From positions 543-64,542 of the forward strand of contig NZ_LSTV01000005.1 in NCBI RefSeq assembly GCF_001644225.1: a DNA stretch of 64,000 nt, given 5' to 3'. Positions within the stretch are counted from its first letter, which is position 1; each line of letters begins with the position of its first letter. Both the position numbers and the translations under genes were made by a program. The stretch comes from Microbacterium oleivorans (GTDB lineage: Bacteria; Actinomycetota; Actinomycetes; Actinomycetales; Microbacteriaceae). Positions 16,952 to 25,682 of this stretch are shown here, one piece after another. The notes beneath the pieces are model-generated. The model saw only the letters and a program-made list of their open reading frames with translations. It did not search any database and was not told the DNA's origin.

Positions 16952-17193
16952 TCGACGACCTCGATGCCCACGACGTCCTCGATGACCGAGTTCGACAGGA
17001 TCTCGTCGGCGATGGTCTTGACGGCGGCGAGGGTCTGCTCGTCGGCGCTGTCGACCGTGAGTTCGAACCTCTTGCCGATGCGGACGTCGCCGAATCCGGC
17101 GTGACCGAGGCGCTGCAGGGCGCCGGCGACGGCCTTCCCCTGCGGGTCGAGGAGCTCGGCCTTGGGCATGACGTCGACGACGATGGTGGGCAT
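16948..17193 (-). CDS. purS: Phosphoribosylformylglycinamidine synthase subunit PurS
   Basis: 81 aa, the standard size. PurS bridges PurQ and Pur[23 protein letters not shown] and the C-terminal [10 protein letters not shown] are typical. GGAG lies 8 bases before ATG 17193. A minus-strand -10 candidate (TAGACT, 17232-17237) would give a short leader of about 30 bases; no riboswitch is visible. Confidence 0.94.
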   Translation of the reverse strand: MPTIVVDVMPKAELLDPQGKAVAGALQRLGHAGFGDVRIGKRFELTVDSADEQTLAAVKTIADEILSNSVIEDVVGIEVVE

Positions 17194-17304
17194 CAGAAAG
17201 CTCCGGGATGTCGCGGGCAGGGTGCGCGACCAGTCTAGAGCCCGCGCCGCGCCGCCGTTGCGCTCCACCACGGCCGTCCGTGATCAAACCGTGACTCCCG
17301 TCGT

Positions 17305-17374
17305 GGGAGCGCTCCCTTGACAGCCGTGGGAGCGATCCCATAACGTCTCTCACAACCCGATGAGAGCGCTCCCA
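17305..17374 (+). promoter_or_regulatory. Promoter with three CebR-like operators
   Basis: Three near-identical palindromes: GGGAGCGCTCCC (17305-17316), TGGGAGCGATCCCA (17327-17340) and TGAGAGCGCTCCCA (17361-17374). A -35 TTGACA (17317-17322) follows the first site and a -10 CATAAC (17339-17344) overlaps the end of the second, so the second operator fills the promoter spacer. The sequence matches the CebR/CelR box TGGGAGCGCTCCCA known from Streptomyces and Thermobifida cellobiose operons. Strong repression until a cello-oligosaccharide binds the regulator is expected. Confidence 0.85.
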
Positions 17375-17424
17375 AAGACGGAGTACGGCACCTGGCTCTC
17401 GTCCACACCACAAAGGAGTGTCCT

Positions 17425-18747
17425 GTGAACTCACGCGTTCTGCGACGCGTCGGAATCATCGCCGGCGCGGCCGCATCGTCCGCTCTCGTCCTGGCCGGCT
17501 GCTCGGCCGGCGGTACCGGCGGCACCGGCAGCGGCGGTGGCGGCGACGACGTCACCCTCACCATCACGACCTTCGGCACCTTCGGCTACGAGGACCTCTA
17601 CAAGGAGTACGAAGAGGCCAACCCGGGCGTGAAGATCGAAGCCACCAACATCGACACCGGCGGCAACGCCCGCACCGACCTCTTCACCAAGATCGGCGCC
17701 GGCGGGCTCTCCGACATCGTGGCGATCGAGGAGGGCTGGCTCGGCGCGATCATGGAGGAGGGCGTCGTCGAGAACTTCGCCGACCTGCGCGACTACGGCA
17801 TCGAGGACCGCAAGGCCGACTGGGTCGATTGGAAGTACGAGACCGCCACGGCACCCGACGGTCGTGTCATCGGCTACGGCACCGACATCGGCCCGAGCGG
17901 CATCTGCTACAACGCCCCGGCGTTCGAGGCGGCCGGCCTGCCGACCGACCGCGAGAGCGTCGCCGAGCTGCTCGACGGCGACTGGGAGAACTACTTCGAG
18001 ATCGGCCAGAAGTACACCGACGACACCGGCAAGGGGTGGTACGACCACTCCGGCTTCGTCTGGAACGCCATGGTCAACCAGCTCGATGAGGGTTACTACA
18101 CCGCCGACGGGACGCTCAACGTCGAAGGCAACGCCGAGCTCAAGCGGCGCTTCGAGCTCCTCGGCGCCGCCACCGAGGGTGGCCAGTCCGCCGCGCAGGC
18201 GGCGTGGGACTGGAACGGCAACAAGTCGTTCGTCGACGGGACGTTCGCGACCTTCGTCTGCCCGGGATGGATGCTGGGCATCGTCAAGGAGCGCGTCGAG
18301 AGCGCGGGCGGGGACGCCTCCACCGGGTGGGACTTCGCGGATGTCTTCCCCGGCGGCGCAGCCAACTGGGGCGGCGCGTGGCTGTCGGTCTCCGAGACCT
18401 CGGAGCACAAGGAAGCCGCGGCGAAGCTCGCCGACTGGCTGACGCAGCCCGAGCAGCAGGTCAAGCAGTCGGCGGCTGCGGGCAACTTCCCGTCGACCAT
18501 CGAGGCACAGGAGAGCCTCGCGAGCGACGCGACGCCCAACGAGTTCTTCAATGACGCCCCGACCGGCGCGATCCTCGCCGAGCGCGCGAAGGGTGTCGTC
18601 GCCCAGTACAAGGGACCGGACGACTCGGTGATCCAGGAGAACGTCTTCGGGCCCGCGCTGAGCGCGCTGGACCGGGGCGAGGTCGACACCGCCGGCGCGT
18701 GGGACAAGGCCCTCGCGGAGCTGGCTAAGCAGGTCGAGTCCGACTAG
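17425..18747 (+). CDS. cebE: Cellobiose-type ABC transporter substrate-binding lipoprotein
   Basis: 440 aa. A signal peptide ending in the lipobox LVLAGC (Cys26) anchors the mature protein to the membrane outside the cell. The rest is a family-1 solute-binding fold ([32 protein letters not shown] ... [36 protein letters not shown]). GTG 17425 has AAAGGAG upstream. CebR-like operators in front and a GH1 beta-glucosidase behind point to cellobiose or longer cello-oligosaccharides; this is inferred from context. A strong hairpin after the gene probably keeps its mRNA abundant relative to the permeases. Confidence 0.85.
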   Translation: MNSRVLRRVGIIAGAAASSALVLAGCSAGGTGGTGSGGGGDDVTLTITTFGTFGYEDLYKEYEEANPGVKIEATNIDTGGNARTDLFTKIGAGGLSDIVAIEEGWLGAIMEEGVVENFADLRDYGIEDRKADWVDWKYETATAPDGRVIGYGTDIGPSGICYNAPAFEAAGLPTDRESVAELLDGDWENYFEIGQKYTDDTGKGWYDHSGFVWNAMVNQLDEGYYTADGTLNVEGNAELKRRFELLGAATEGGQSAAQAAWDWNGNKSFVDGTFATFVCPGWMLGIVKERVESAGGDASTGWDFADVFPGGAANWGGAWLSVSETSEHKEAAAKLADWLTQPEQQVKQSAAAGNFPSTIEAQESLASDATPNEFFNDAPTGAILAERAKGVVAQYKGPDDSVIQENVFGPALSALDRGEVDTAGAWDKALAELAKQVESD

Positions 18748-18755
18748 GACCTCCC

Positions 18756-18788
18756 GCACGGGTCACCGGCATCGCCGGTGACCCGTGC
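18756..18788 (+). terminator. Intra-operon hairpin after the binding-protein gene
   Basis: GCACGGGTCACCGGC and GCCGGTGACCCGTGC form a perfect 15-bp stem with the 3-nt loop ATC, between the binding-protein stop and the first permease. Without a T-run it is more likely a partial terminator or mRNA 3' stabiliser than a full stop. Confidence 0.75.
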
Positions 18789-18816
18789 ACCATCCCGGCG
18801 CACACGAGAGGACACC

Positions 18817-19863
18817 ATGACCACCACCGCTTCGCCGCCGCCTCGCGTGCGCCCGGAGGCCCCGACCGACGGCGCAGCTCGACCGCCGCGCCTCAGCGCA
18901 CGCCAGCGCCTTTCGCGATTCGCGTACCGCGGTTCGCCGTACGCCTACATCGCCCCGTTCTTCCTCCTGTTCGCCCTCGTCGGTCTCTTCCCGCTGCTGT
19001 ACACGGTCAACGTCTCGTTGTTCGACTGGGATCTGCTGAGCGGTCAGGACGAGTTCGTCGGTGCGGGCAACTTCGTGAGCGTGCTCCAGGACGACTCGTT
19101 CTGGAAGTCCATCGGCAACACCCTGAGCATCTTCCTGCTCTCGGCGATCCCGCAGCTCTCCGTGGCGCTCCTGGTGGCCTACCTCCTGGACCGCGGCCTG
19201 CGTGCACCGACCTTCTGGCGGATGAGCGTCCTCATCCCCTTCGTGGTCACCCCCGTCGCCACCGCGCTGATCTTCTCCAGCGCCTTCAACGAGGCCGACG
19301 GCCTCGTCAACAACGTGCTGAACCTCGTCGGCATCCCCGACCAGGAGTGGAAGCACGACACGTTCCTCAGCCACATCGCGATCGCCACGATGGTCAACTT
19401 CCGGTGGACGGGATACAACGCCCTCATCCTCCTCGCGGCCATGCAGGCGGTGCCGCGCGACCTCTACGAGTCGGCGGCCATCGACGGTGCAGGCCCTGCG
19501 CGCCGGTTCTTCTCGATCACGATCCCCTCGATCCGACCCACGCTCATCTTCGTCATCATCACCGCGACGATCGGCGGTCTGCAGATCTTCGCGGAGCCCC
19601 GGCTGTTCGACGTGTCGACGGCCGGCGGCACCGGCGGCAGCGACCGGCAGTTCCAGACGACGGTCCTCTACCTCTGGGAGCTGGCGTTCTTCCGCCGCGA
19701 CCTCGGCGAAGGCTCGGCCGTCGCCATCCTCCTGTTCGTCCTCATCGTCGGGATCGGCCTCATCAACTTCCTCGTCTCGCGCGGCATCGCCGGCGGCGCG
19801 GAGCGTGCCGACCGCAAGGCGCGCCGCGCGCGTCGTTCCGACTCCACGAAAGGCACCCGATGA
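18817..19863 (+). CDS. cebF: Sugar ABC transporter permease, MalF-like
   Basis: 348 aa with a charged N-terminal tail of about 45 residues and six membrane helices. The cytoplasmic EAA loop is LYESAAIDGAGPARRFFSITIP, which docks with the ATPase. It forms the membrane pore together with the next gene product. ATG 18817 has GAGAGGA upstream. No ATPase gene is nearby; in related actinobacteria the shared MsiK ATPase, encoded elsewhere, serves such systems. Confidence 0.87.
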   Translation: MTTTASPPPRVRPEAPTDGAARPPRLSARQRLSRFAYRGSPYAYIAPFFLLFALVGLFPLLYTVNVSLFDWDLLSGQDEFVGAGNFVSVLQDDSFWKSIGNTLSIFLLSAIPQLSVALLVAYLLDRGLRAPTFWRMSVLIPFVVTPVATALIFSSAFNEADGLVNNVLNLVGIPDQEWKHDTFLSHIAIATMVNFRWTGYNALILLAAMQAVPRDLYESAAIDGAGPARRFFSITIPSIRPTLIFVIITATIGGLQIFAEPRLFDVSTAGGTGGSDRQFQTTVLYLWELAFFRRDLGEGSAVAILLFVLIVGIGLINFLVSRGIAGGAERADRKARRARRSDSTKGTR

Positions 19864-20786
19864 CCACCGCGATCCCGGCACCGCTGCCCGTCCAGCAGGT
19901 CGACGTCGTCGAGCCCGAGCGTCCGCGCCGTGGCGGCCGTCGACGTCCCCGCGAGAGCGGGCCGGCCGGCATCGGCAGCCGCCCCGGCTTCCTGACCTAC
20001 GGACTGCTGACCGCGTTCGTCATCGGCAGCGTCTACCCGATGTGGTGGTCGTTCGTCGTCGGCAGCGGCACCAACGCCACGCGGGCGGAGACGCTTCCGC
20101 TCATTCCGGGCGGCAACTTCCTGGCGAACGCCATGAAGGTCCTCGACGCCATCCCATTCTGGGTCGCCCTGGGTAACTCGGTCCTCATCTCGTCGATCAT
20201 CACGGTCTCGGTCGTGTCGTTCTCCACCCTCGCGGGCTACGCGTTCGCGAAGCTGCGGTTCAAGGGCCGCGACGGCCTCATGGTCTTCGTCGTCGCGACG
20301 ATGGCGATCCCCACGCAGCTCGGCATCATCCCGCTGTTCATGCTCATGCGCGAGCTGGGGTGGACCGGCAGCATCGGGGCCGTCATCATCCCGACCCTCG
20401 TCACCGCGTTCGGTGTCTTCTTCATGCGGCAGTACCTCGTGGACGTCATCCCCGACGAGCTCATCGAGGCCGCCCGCGTCGACGGTGCAGGGCAGTTCCG
20501 CACCTTCCTCACGGTGGGGGTGCCGGCGGCGCGACCGGCCATGGCGATCCTCGGCCTGTTCACGTTCATGACGGCATGGACCGACTTCCTGTGGCCCCTG
20601 CTGGTGCTCAAACCGCAGAGCCCCACGCTGCAGACGGCGCTCAGCCAGCTGCAGTCGGGCTACTACGTCGACTACTCGATCGTCCTGACGGGCGCGATCC
20701 TGGCGACGCTCCCGCTCCTGGTGCTCTTCGTGGTCGCCGGCAAGCAGCTCATCAGCGGCATCATGGCCGGCGCGGTCAAGGGCTGA
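19860..20786 (+). CDS. cebG: Sugar ABC transporter permease, MalG-like
   Basis: 308 aa, second permease of the pair, with six helices after a 40-residue Pro/Arg-rich tail. The EAA loop reads LIEAARVDGAGQFRTFLTVGVP. ATG overlaps the preceding stop (ATGA), showing translational coupling and 1:1 assembly with the first permease. Confidence 0.87.
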   Translation: MTTAIPAPLPVQQVDVVEPERPRRGGRRRPRESGPAGIGSRPGFLTYGLLTAFVIGSVYPMWWSFVVGSGTNATRAETLPLIPGGNFLANAMKVLDAIPFWVALGNSVLISSIITVSVVSFSTLAGYAFAKLRFKGRDGLMVFVVATMAIPTQLGIIPLFMLMRELGWTGSIGAVIIPTLVTAFGVFFMRQYLVDVIPDELIEAARVDGAGQFRTFLTVGVPAARPAMAILGLFTFMTAWTDFLWPLLVLKPQSPTLQTALSQLQSGYYVDYSIVLTGAILATLPLLVLFVVAGKQLISGIMAGAVKG

Positions 20787-20796
20787 CGGTCATCCG

Positions 20797-22275
20797 GTGA
20801 ACGTCCTCGCGCAGGAGTACTCTGCCCCCGTGCCCGCCCCCCGCATCCGCCCCTTCCCGACCGGCTTCCTCTTCGGGGCCGCGACCGCCGCCTACCAGAT
20901 CGAGGGCGCCGCCTTCGAGGACGGTCGCACCGCCTCGATCTGGGACGCCTTCTGTCGGGTGCCGGGGGCCGTCATCAACGCCGACAACGGCGACGTCGCG
21001 TGCGATCACTACCACCGCTACCGCGGCGATGTCGCGCTCATGAAGGAGCTGGGACTCGACACCTACCGGTTCTCCACGTCGTGGTCGCGCGTGCGCCCCG
21101 ACGGCGGCGCGGTGAACCCGAAGGGCATCGACTTCTACGAGCGTCTCGTCGACGAGCTGCTGGGTGCCGGCATCCGTCCCTGGCTCACGCTGTACCACTG
21201 GGACCTGCCGCAGGCGCTCGAGGAGCGGGGCGGGTGGACGGCGCGCGAGACCAGCGAGCGGTTCGCCGAGTACGCCCTGTCGGTCCACGACGCGCTCGGC
21301 GACCGGGTGACGGACTGGACGACGCTCAACGAGCCCTGGTGCTCGTCGTTCCTCAGCTACACCGGAGGCATCCACGCGCCCGGCCGGTTCAGCATCGCCG
21401 ACGGGATGCTGGCCTCCCACCACCTGTTGAGGGGGCACGGTCTCGTCGTCGAAGAGCTGCGCCGCCGCGACCCCGCGCTGAACCTCGGCATCACCCTGAA
21501 CCTGACGGTCGCCGAGGCGGCGGACCCCGCCAGACCCGAGGACGTGGATGCGGCGCGCCGGATCGACGGGCAGTTCAACCGCTGGTTCCTCGACCCGATC
21601 TTCCGGGGGAGCTACCCCGAGGACATCGTCGGCGACATCCGCGCCGTCGACGCGGACGCGGTCGCGCGCTTCGAGGCGGCGGTGCTGCCCGGCGACCTCG
21701 ACACCATCTCCGGGCGGCTCGACGTGCTGGGCGTCAACTACTACCATGGCGAGTTCGTCGGCGGCACGGCCCCCGCGGACCCGCCGCTGCCCGGCGATGC
21801 CCCGACCGACCGCGCGGTGGGATCGCCGTGGCCGGCGGGCGACGGCATCCACTGGTACGAGCGCGGTCTGCCCCGGACGGCGATGCACTGGGAGGTGCAA
21901 CCCGAGGCGTTGACGGTGCTGCTTGAGCGGGTTTGGGACGAGTACGCGAAGGATGCCGGGACGGCGCTGTTCGTGACCGAGAACGGCGCGGCCTACGACG
22001 ACGAGGCGGTCGTGGACGACGGCACTGTGCGCGTGCACGACGCGGACCGAGTCGAATTCCTGCGCGGTCACCTTGCGGCGATCCTGGATGCCGCCGACGC
22101 CGGCGTCGACGTCCGCGGCTACTTCTACTGGTCGCTCATGGACAACTTCGAATGGGCGTGGGGGTACGACAAGCGGTTCGGTCTCATCCGCGTCGACTAC
22201 GCCACTCAGGAACGGACGTTCAAAGACAGCGCGCTGGAGTATCGTCGGGTCATCGCTGCCCGAGCGATGGAATGA
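20797..22275 (+). CDS. bglC: GH1 beta-glucosidase
   Basis: 492 aa cytosolic glycosidase. The acid/base is Glu179 in TLNEPW, and the nucleophile is Glu395 in FVTENGAAY; FPTGFLFGAATAAYQIEG is the GH1 N-terminal signature. It would split imported cellobiose to glucose. The gene follows the permeases by 10 bases. GTG 20797 is used; GTG 20830 (AGGAG 12 bases before it) is a possible shorter start that still keeps the whole catalytic domain. Confidence 0.93.
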   Translation: MNVLAQEYSAPVPAPRIRPFPTGFLFGAATAAYQIEGAAFEDGRTASIWDAFCRVPGAVINADNGDVACDHYHRYRGDVALMKELGLDTYRFSTSWSRVRPDGGAVNPKGIDFYERLVDELLGAGIRPWLTLYHWDLPQALEERGGWTARETSERFAEYALSVHDALGDRVTDWTTLNEPWCSSFLSYTGGIHAPGRFSIADGMLASHHLLRGHGLVVEELRRRDPALNLGITLNLTVAEAADPARPEDVDAARRIDGQFNRWFLDPIFRGSYPEDIVGDIRAVDADAVARFEAAVLPGDLDTISGRLDVLGVNYYHGEFVGGTAPADPPLPGDAPTDRAVGSPWPAGDGIHWYERGLPRTAMHWEVQPEALTVLLERVWDEYAKDAGTALFVTENGAAYDDEAVVDDGTVRVHDADRVEFLRGHLAAILDAADAGVDVRGYFYWSLMDNFEWAWGYDKRFGLIRVDYATQERTFKDSALEYRRVIAARAME

Positions 22276-23306
22276 CTGCACTCCGCGAGGTGACCGTGTC
22301 CGATACGCTCCACTCCCCGGTGACGATCGAAGAGGTCGCCTCCGCGGCGGGGGTGTCCCGCTCGACGGTGTCGCGCGTCGTGAACGGGTCGACGGCCGTC
22401 AGCCCGGCGGCCCTCGCGGCCGTCCGTCGCGCGATCGACGAGCTCAACTACGTGCCGAACCGCGCCGCGCGCTCGCTCGCGAGCCGGGCGACGATGGCCA
22501 TCGCGCTCGTCGTCCCCGAGGACACGACACGCTTCTTCGGCGACCCGTTCTTCGCGGCTGTCGTCAACGGGATCAACAAGCGGATCTCGAAGTCCGACTA
22601 CGTCCTCAACCTGATCATCGCGAGCGACGACCCGAACGACAAGGCGACCGAGTACCTCCGCAGCGGTGCGGTCGACGGCGCGATCATCGTGTCCCACCAC
22701 ACGAGCGACGCCTTCATCGACCGCATCGCGGCGGCCATGCCCGTCGTGTTCGGCGGCCGGCCCGTGCGCCAGCGCGAACGCGACTTCTACGTCGACGTGG
22801 ACAACGTCGAGGGCGGTCGTGTCGCGACGCAGCACCTGCTCGACCGCGGTCGGCGCAGGATCGCCATGATCACCGGCCCGACGACGATGCCGGGCGGCAT
22901 CGACCGCCTGACAGGATTCCACGAGGCGCTGGACGCCGCGGGCCTGTCGCCCGTCGCGGTCGAGGACGGGGACTTCACCGCCGCGGGCGGTGCTGCCGCG
23001 GTCACGCGGATCCTCCGGTCGGGTGCCGAGTTCGACGGACTGTTCGTCGCGAGCGACCTGATGGCGGGGGCCGTCCTGACCGAGCTGACGCGCGCCGGCA
23101 TCGGCGTCCCCGAGGACGTCGCGATCGTCGGCTACGACGATTCCCCCGTCGCCACGTCGGTCTCGCCCGCGTTGACGACGGTGCGTCAGCCGTCGCTCGA
23201 GCAGGGCGAGGTGATGGCGGACATCCTCCTCACCCTCTTGTCGGGCGGATACCCGCCGCGCGAGACCCTGCTCGACACCCAGCTGATCATCCGCGAATCC
23301 GCCTGA
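22272..23306 (+). CDS. cebR: LacI-family regulator, CebR-like
   Basis: 344 aa. The helix-turn-helix VTIEEVASAAGVSRSTVSRVVNG is near residues 16-38; the ligand domain follows (MAIALVVPEDTTRFFGDPFF ... VAIVGYDDSPVATSVSPALTTVRQ). ATG overlaps the beta-glucosidase stop (ATGA). It is the best candidate to bind the three palindromes before the operon, which match the CebR box. In Streptomyces cebR is divergent from cebE; here it is the last gene of the operon, so it would be co-repressed with its targets. Confidence 0.85.
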   Translation: MTALREVTVSDTLHSPVTIEEVASAAGVSRSTVSRVVNGSTAVSPAALAAVRRAIDELNYVPNRAARSLASRATMAIALVVPEDTTRFFGDPFFAAVVNGINKRISKSDYVLNLIIASDDPNDKATEYLRSGAVDGAIIVSHHTSDAFIDRIAAAMPVVFGGRPVRQRERDFYVDVDNVEGGRVATQHLLDRGRRRIAMITGPTTMPGGIDRLTGFHEALDAAGLSPVAVEDGDFTAAGGAAAVTRILRSGAEFDGLFVASDLMAGAVLTELTRAGIGVPEDVAIVGYDDSPVATSVSPALTTVRQPSLEQGEVMADILLTLLSGGYPPRETLLDTQLIIRESA

Positions 23307-23312
23307 CGCGGC

Positions 23313-24188
23313 TCACGCGACGGCGGTCGCGTGCAGCGTGTTGCGCCACGGGTCCGTGAAGGTCACCGTCCGACCGTCGTCGGCCGCCTGCACGCCGTGG
23401 TGTCGCAGGCGTTCGTTCAGTTCGCCGAGACCGTCGCGGTCGGGCAGGGCGAGGTCGACGCGGCCGAGACCGAGCGCCGGCATGCGCGGCCCCGCGCCGC
23501 GCGAGTTCCAGACGTTCATCGCCATGTGGTGGTGGTAGCCGCCCGCACTCACGAACAGAGCGGAACCGCTGAGCTCCGCCGTGACGTCGAACCCGAGGGT
23601 GTCGACGTAGAAGGAGCGGGCGGTCTCGACATCCCCCACCGACAGGTGGACGTGACCGACGGATGCCGCGTCGTCGGCGGTCGCGCCCGCTGCGGCGGCA
23701 TCGGTCAGGTGCTCGCGGATGAAGGCGTTCGGGTCGAGGAAGAGCGTCGCCATCTCCACCCGTCCGTGCGTCCACGACCAGGCGCTCCGGTCGCGATCCC
23801 AGTAGAGCTCGATGCCGTTGCCCTCGGGGTCGGTGGCGTAGAAGGCCTGGCTCACGAGGTGGTCGGCGCTGCCCGTGAAGGTCTGGGGCGCGTGGCGGGC
23901 GAGGGAGTACAGGGCCGCCGCGAGCGCCGTCCGCGATTCGAAGAGGATCGCGGTGTGGAACAGTCCCGCGGAACCTGCGGGGGCGTGGCGCAGCGACGGT
24001 TCGGCTCGGAGCACGACGATCGGGCGGTTCGCGCGACCGAGCGTCACCGTGTCGCCCTCCGCGCCGAGCACCTGCAGTGTGAGGACGTCGCGGTAGAACC
24101 GGGTCATCCCGTCGAGGTCTCCGACCAGGAGCGTCACCGCGCCCATGGAGGTCGCGGGCGCGAGACGGTCCGGCGTAGGCGTATTCAC
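23313..24188 (-). CDS. Two-domain VOC protein, CatE-like
   Basis: 291 aa with two vicinal-oxygen-chelate halves: residues about 15-130 (GAVTLLVGDLDGMTRFYRDVLTL ... FYATDPEGNGIELYWDRDR) and about 175-291 (VGHVHLSVGDVETARSFYVDTLGFD ... FTDPWRNTLHATA). Layout and length match the CatE/YfiE-type catechol 2,3-dioxygenase-like family. His179 and Glu127 are in family metal-ligand positions, and a His219-His221 run is present, but ring-cleaving activity is not proven. GTG 24188 starts the conserved part; no ribosome site is seen. Confidence 0.8.
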   Translation of the reverse strand: MNTPTPDRLAPATSMGAVTLLVGDLDGMTRFYRDVLTLQVLGAEGDTVTLGRANRPIVVLRAEPSLRHAPAGSAGLFHTAILFESRTALAAALYSLARHAPQTFTGSADHLVSQAFYATDPEGNGIELYWDRDRSAWSWTHGRVEMATLFLDPNAFIREHLTDAAAAGATADDAASVGHVHLSVGDVETARSFYVDTLGFDVTAELSGSALFVSAGGYHHHMAMNVWNSRGAGPRMPALGLGRVDLALPDRDGLGELNERLRHHGVQAADDGRTVTFTDPWRNTLHATAVA

Positions 24189-24243
24189 ATGAATCGGTAA
24201 CGTCGCCGCTTCCCGTTTGTTCCCGCGCCCGCAGGGCGGAAGC

Positions 24244-25602
24244 TCAGTCCGGGTCGCCGCCGAGCTGACCGATCGGGACGATCGGGCCCCCGTCATCCGC
24301 CCCCGTCTTGCGTGCCCGGGCGATGGCGTTGCCGCCGTGGTAGATCGCGAGCGCGGCGAGGGTGCCGAGGACGATGCCGCCGAACTGCAGCTGGCCGAGG
24401 TCCATCGTGAAGTTGGCGATCGCGATGACGAAGGCGACCGCGACCGTGTACTGGTTGACCGGGCGGGAGAAGTCGACCTGGTTGTCGACCCAGATCTTGA
24501 TGCCGATGACGCCGATGAGGCCGTAGAGGGCGGTCGTCACGCCGCCGATCACGCCGCTCGGGATCGTGAAGAGCACGGCGCCCACGACGGGCGAGAACGA
24601 CAGCAGCACCGCGATGATGCCCGCCACCCAGTACGCCGCCGTGGAGTAGATGCGGGTGGCCGCCATGACGCCGATGTTCTCGCCGTAGGTCGTCGTGCCC
24701 GAGCCGCCGAACGCGCCGGCGAGGGTCGTCGCGAGTCCGTCCGCGACGAGGGCGCGACCGGTCCGCGTGTTGACGGTCGGGTCGCCGGTCATGGTCGCCA
24801 CGCCGCGGACGTGCCCGACGTTCTCGGCCACGAGCACCAGCACCACCGGCAGGAACATCGGGAGCAGGCCCCAGGCGATCGGGTCGCCGAACGAGGGCAG
24901 GTGGAAGGCGGGCAGCCCGAACCACGCGCGGTCCTCGATGAGCTTCGCCACGCCGGTGAAGTCGACGCGGCCCATGAGGAGCGCCGCGATGTACCCGACG
25001 ACGACACCGAGGAAGATCGAGACGCGTCCCAGGATGCCGCGGAACAGCACCGCGAACAGGATGCACGCGACGAGCGTGATCGTCGCGAGCACGGCGTCGG
25101 TCTTGAAGTTGTTCCAGGCGGCGGGTGCCAGGTTCAGGCCGATGAGAGCGACGATCGCGCCCGACACGACGGGCGGCATGAGCTTCTCGAGCCAGCGCGT
25201 TCCCGTCGCCTGCACGAGGAAGCCGATGCCGGCGAGCAGGAGGCCGGCGACGAACACGCCGACGAGCGCCTGCCCGATCTGCTCGGGGCTGTCGAGCGGC
25301 TTGCCCTCGCCCGGCCCGAAGGCGGTGATCGGCGCGATGAACGCGAACGACGACCCGAGGTAGCTGGGGAGGCGGTTCCGGGTGAGGAGCAGGAAGAGGA
25401 GGGTGCCGAGACCGGAGAAGAGCAGCGTCGTGCTGACGGGGAACCCGGTGAGCAGGGGCACGAGGAAGGTCGCGCCGAACATCGCGACGACGTGCTGGGC
25501 GCCGATGGCGATCGTGGTGCCCCAGCCGAGGCGCTCGCGGGGGGTGACGACGGCACCGGGGGCGACGCGACGGCCGTCGCCGTGGAGGGTCCAGATGGGC
25601 AT
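24244..25602 (-). CDS. Uracil-xanthine permease, NCS2 family
   Basis: 452 aa with 14 predicted transmembrane segments, as in UraA. The NCS2/NAT signatures are GAQHVVAMFGATFLVP near residue 33 and the substrate-site loop GGSGTTTYGENIGVM near residue 300. The second site has Glu in AENVGHVRG. It imports uracil or a related nucleobase by proton symport. GAGGAG lies about 8 bases before ATG 25602. It stands alone, about 80 bases after purC. Confidence 0.9.
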   Translation of the reverse strand: MPIWTLHGDGRRVAPGAVVTPRERLGWGTTIAIGAQHVVAMFGATFLVPLLTGFPVSTTLLFSGLGTLLFLLLTRNRLPSYLGSSFAFIAPITAFGPGEGKPLDSPEQIGQALVGVFVAGLLLAGIGFLVQATGTRWLEKLMPPVVSGAIVALIGLNLAPAAWNNFKTDAVLATITLVACILFAVLFRGILGRVSIFLGVVVGYIAALLMGRVDFTGVAKLIEDRAWFGLPAFHLPSFGDPIAWGLLPMFLPVVLVLVAENVGHVRGVATMTGDPTVNTRTGRALVADGLATTLAGAFGGSGTTTYGENIGVMAATRIYSTAAYWVAGIIAVLLSFSPVVGAVLFTIPSGVIGGVTTALYGLIGVIGIKIWVDNQVDFSRPVNQYTVAVAFVIAIANFTMDLGQLQFGGIVLGTLAALAIYHGGNAIARARKTGADDGGPIVPIGQLGGDPD

Positions 25603-25682
25603 GCGCGTACTCCTCGGGTGATGGGGGGGATGCCTGGCGTCAGGCTACCTGGGAGTCGGCTGAGTGCGTGGGAGCGACGCCG

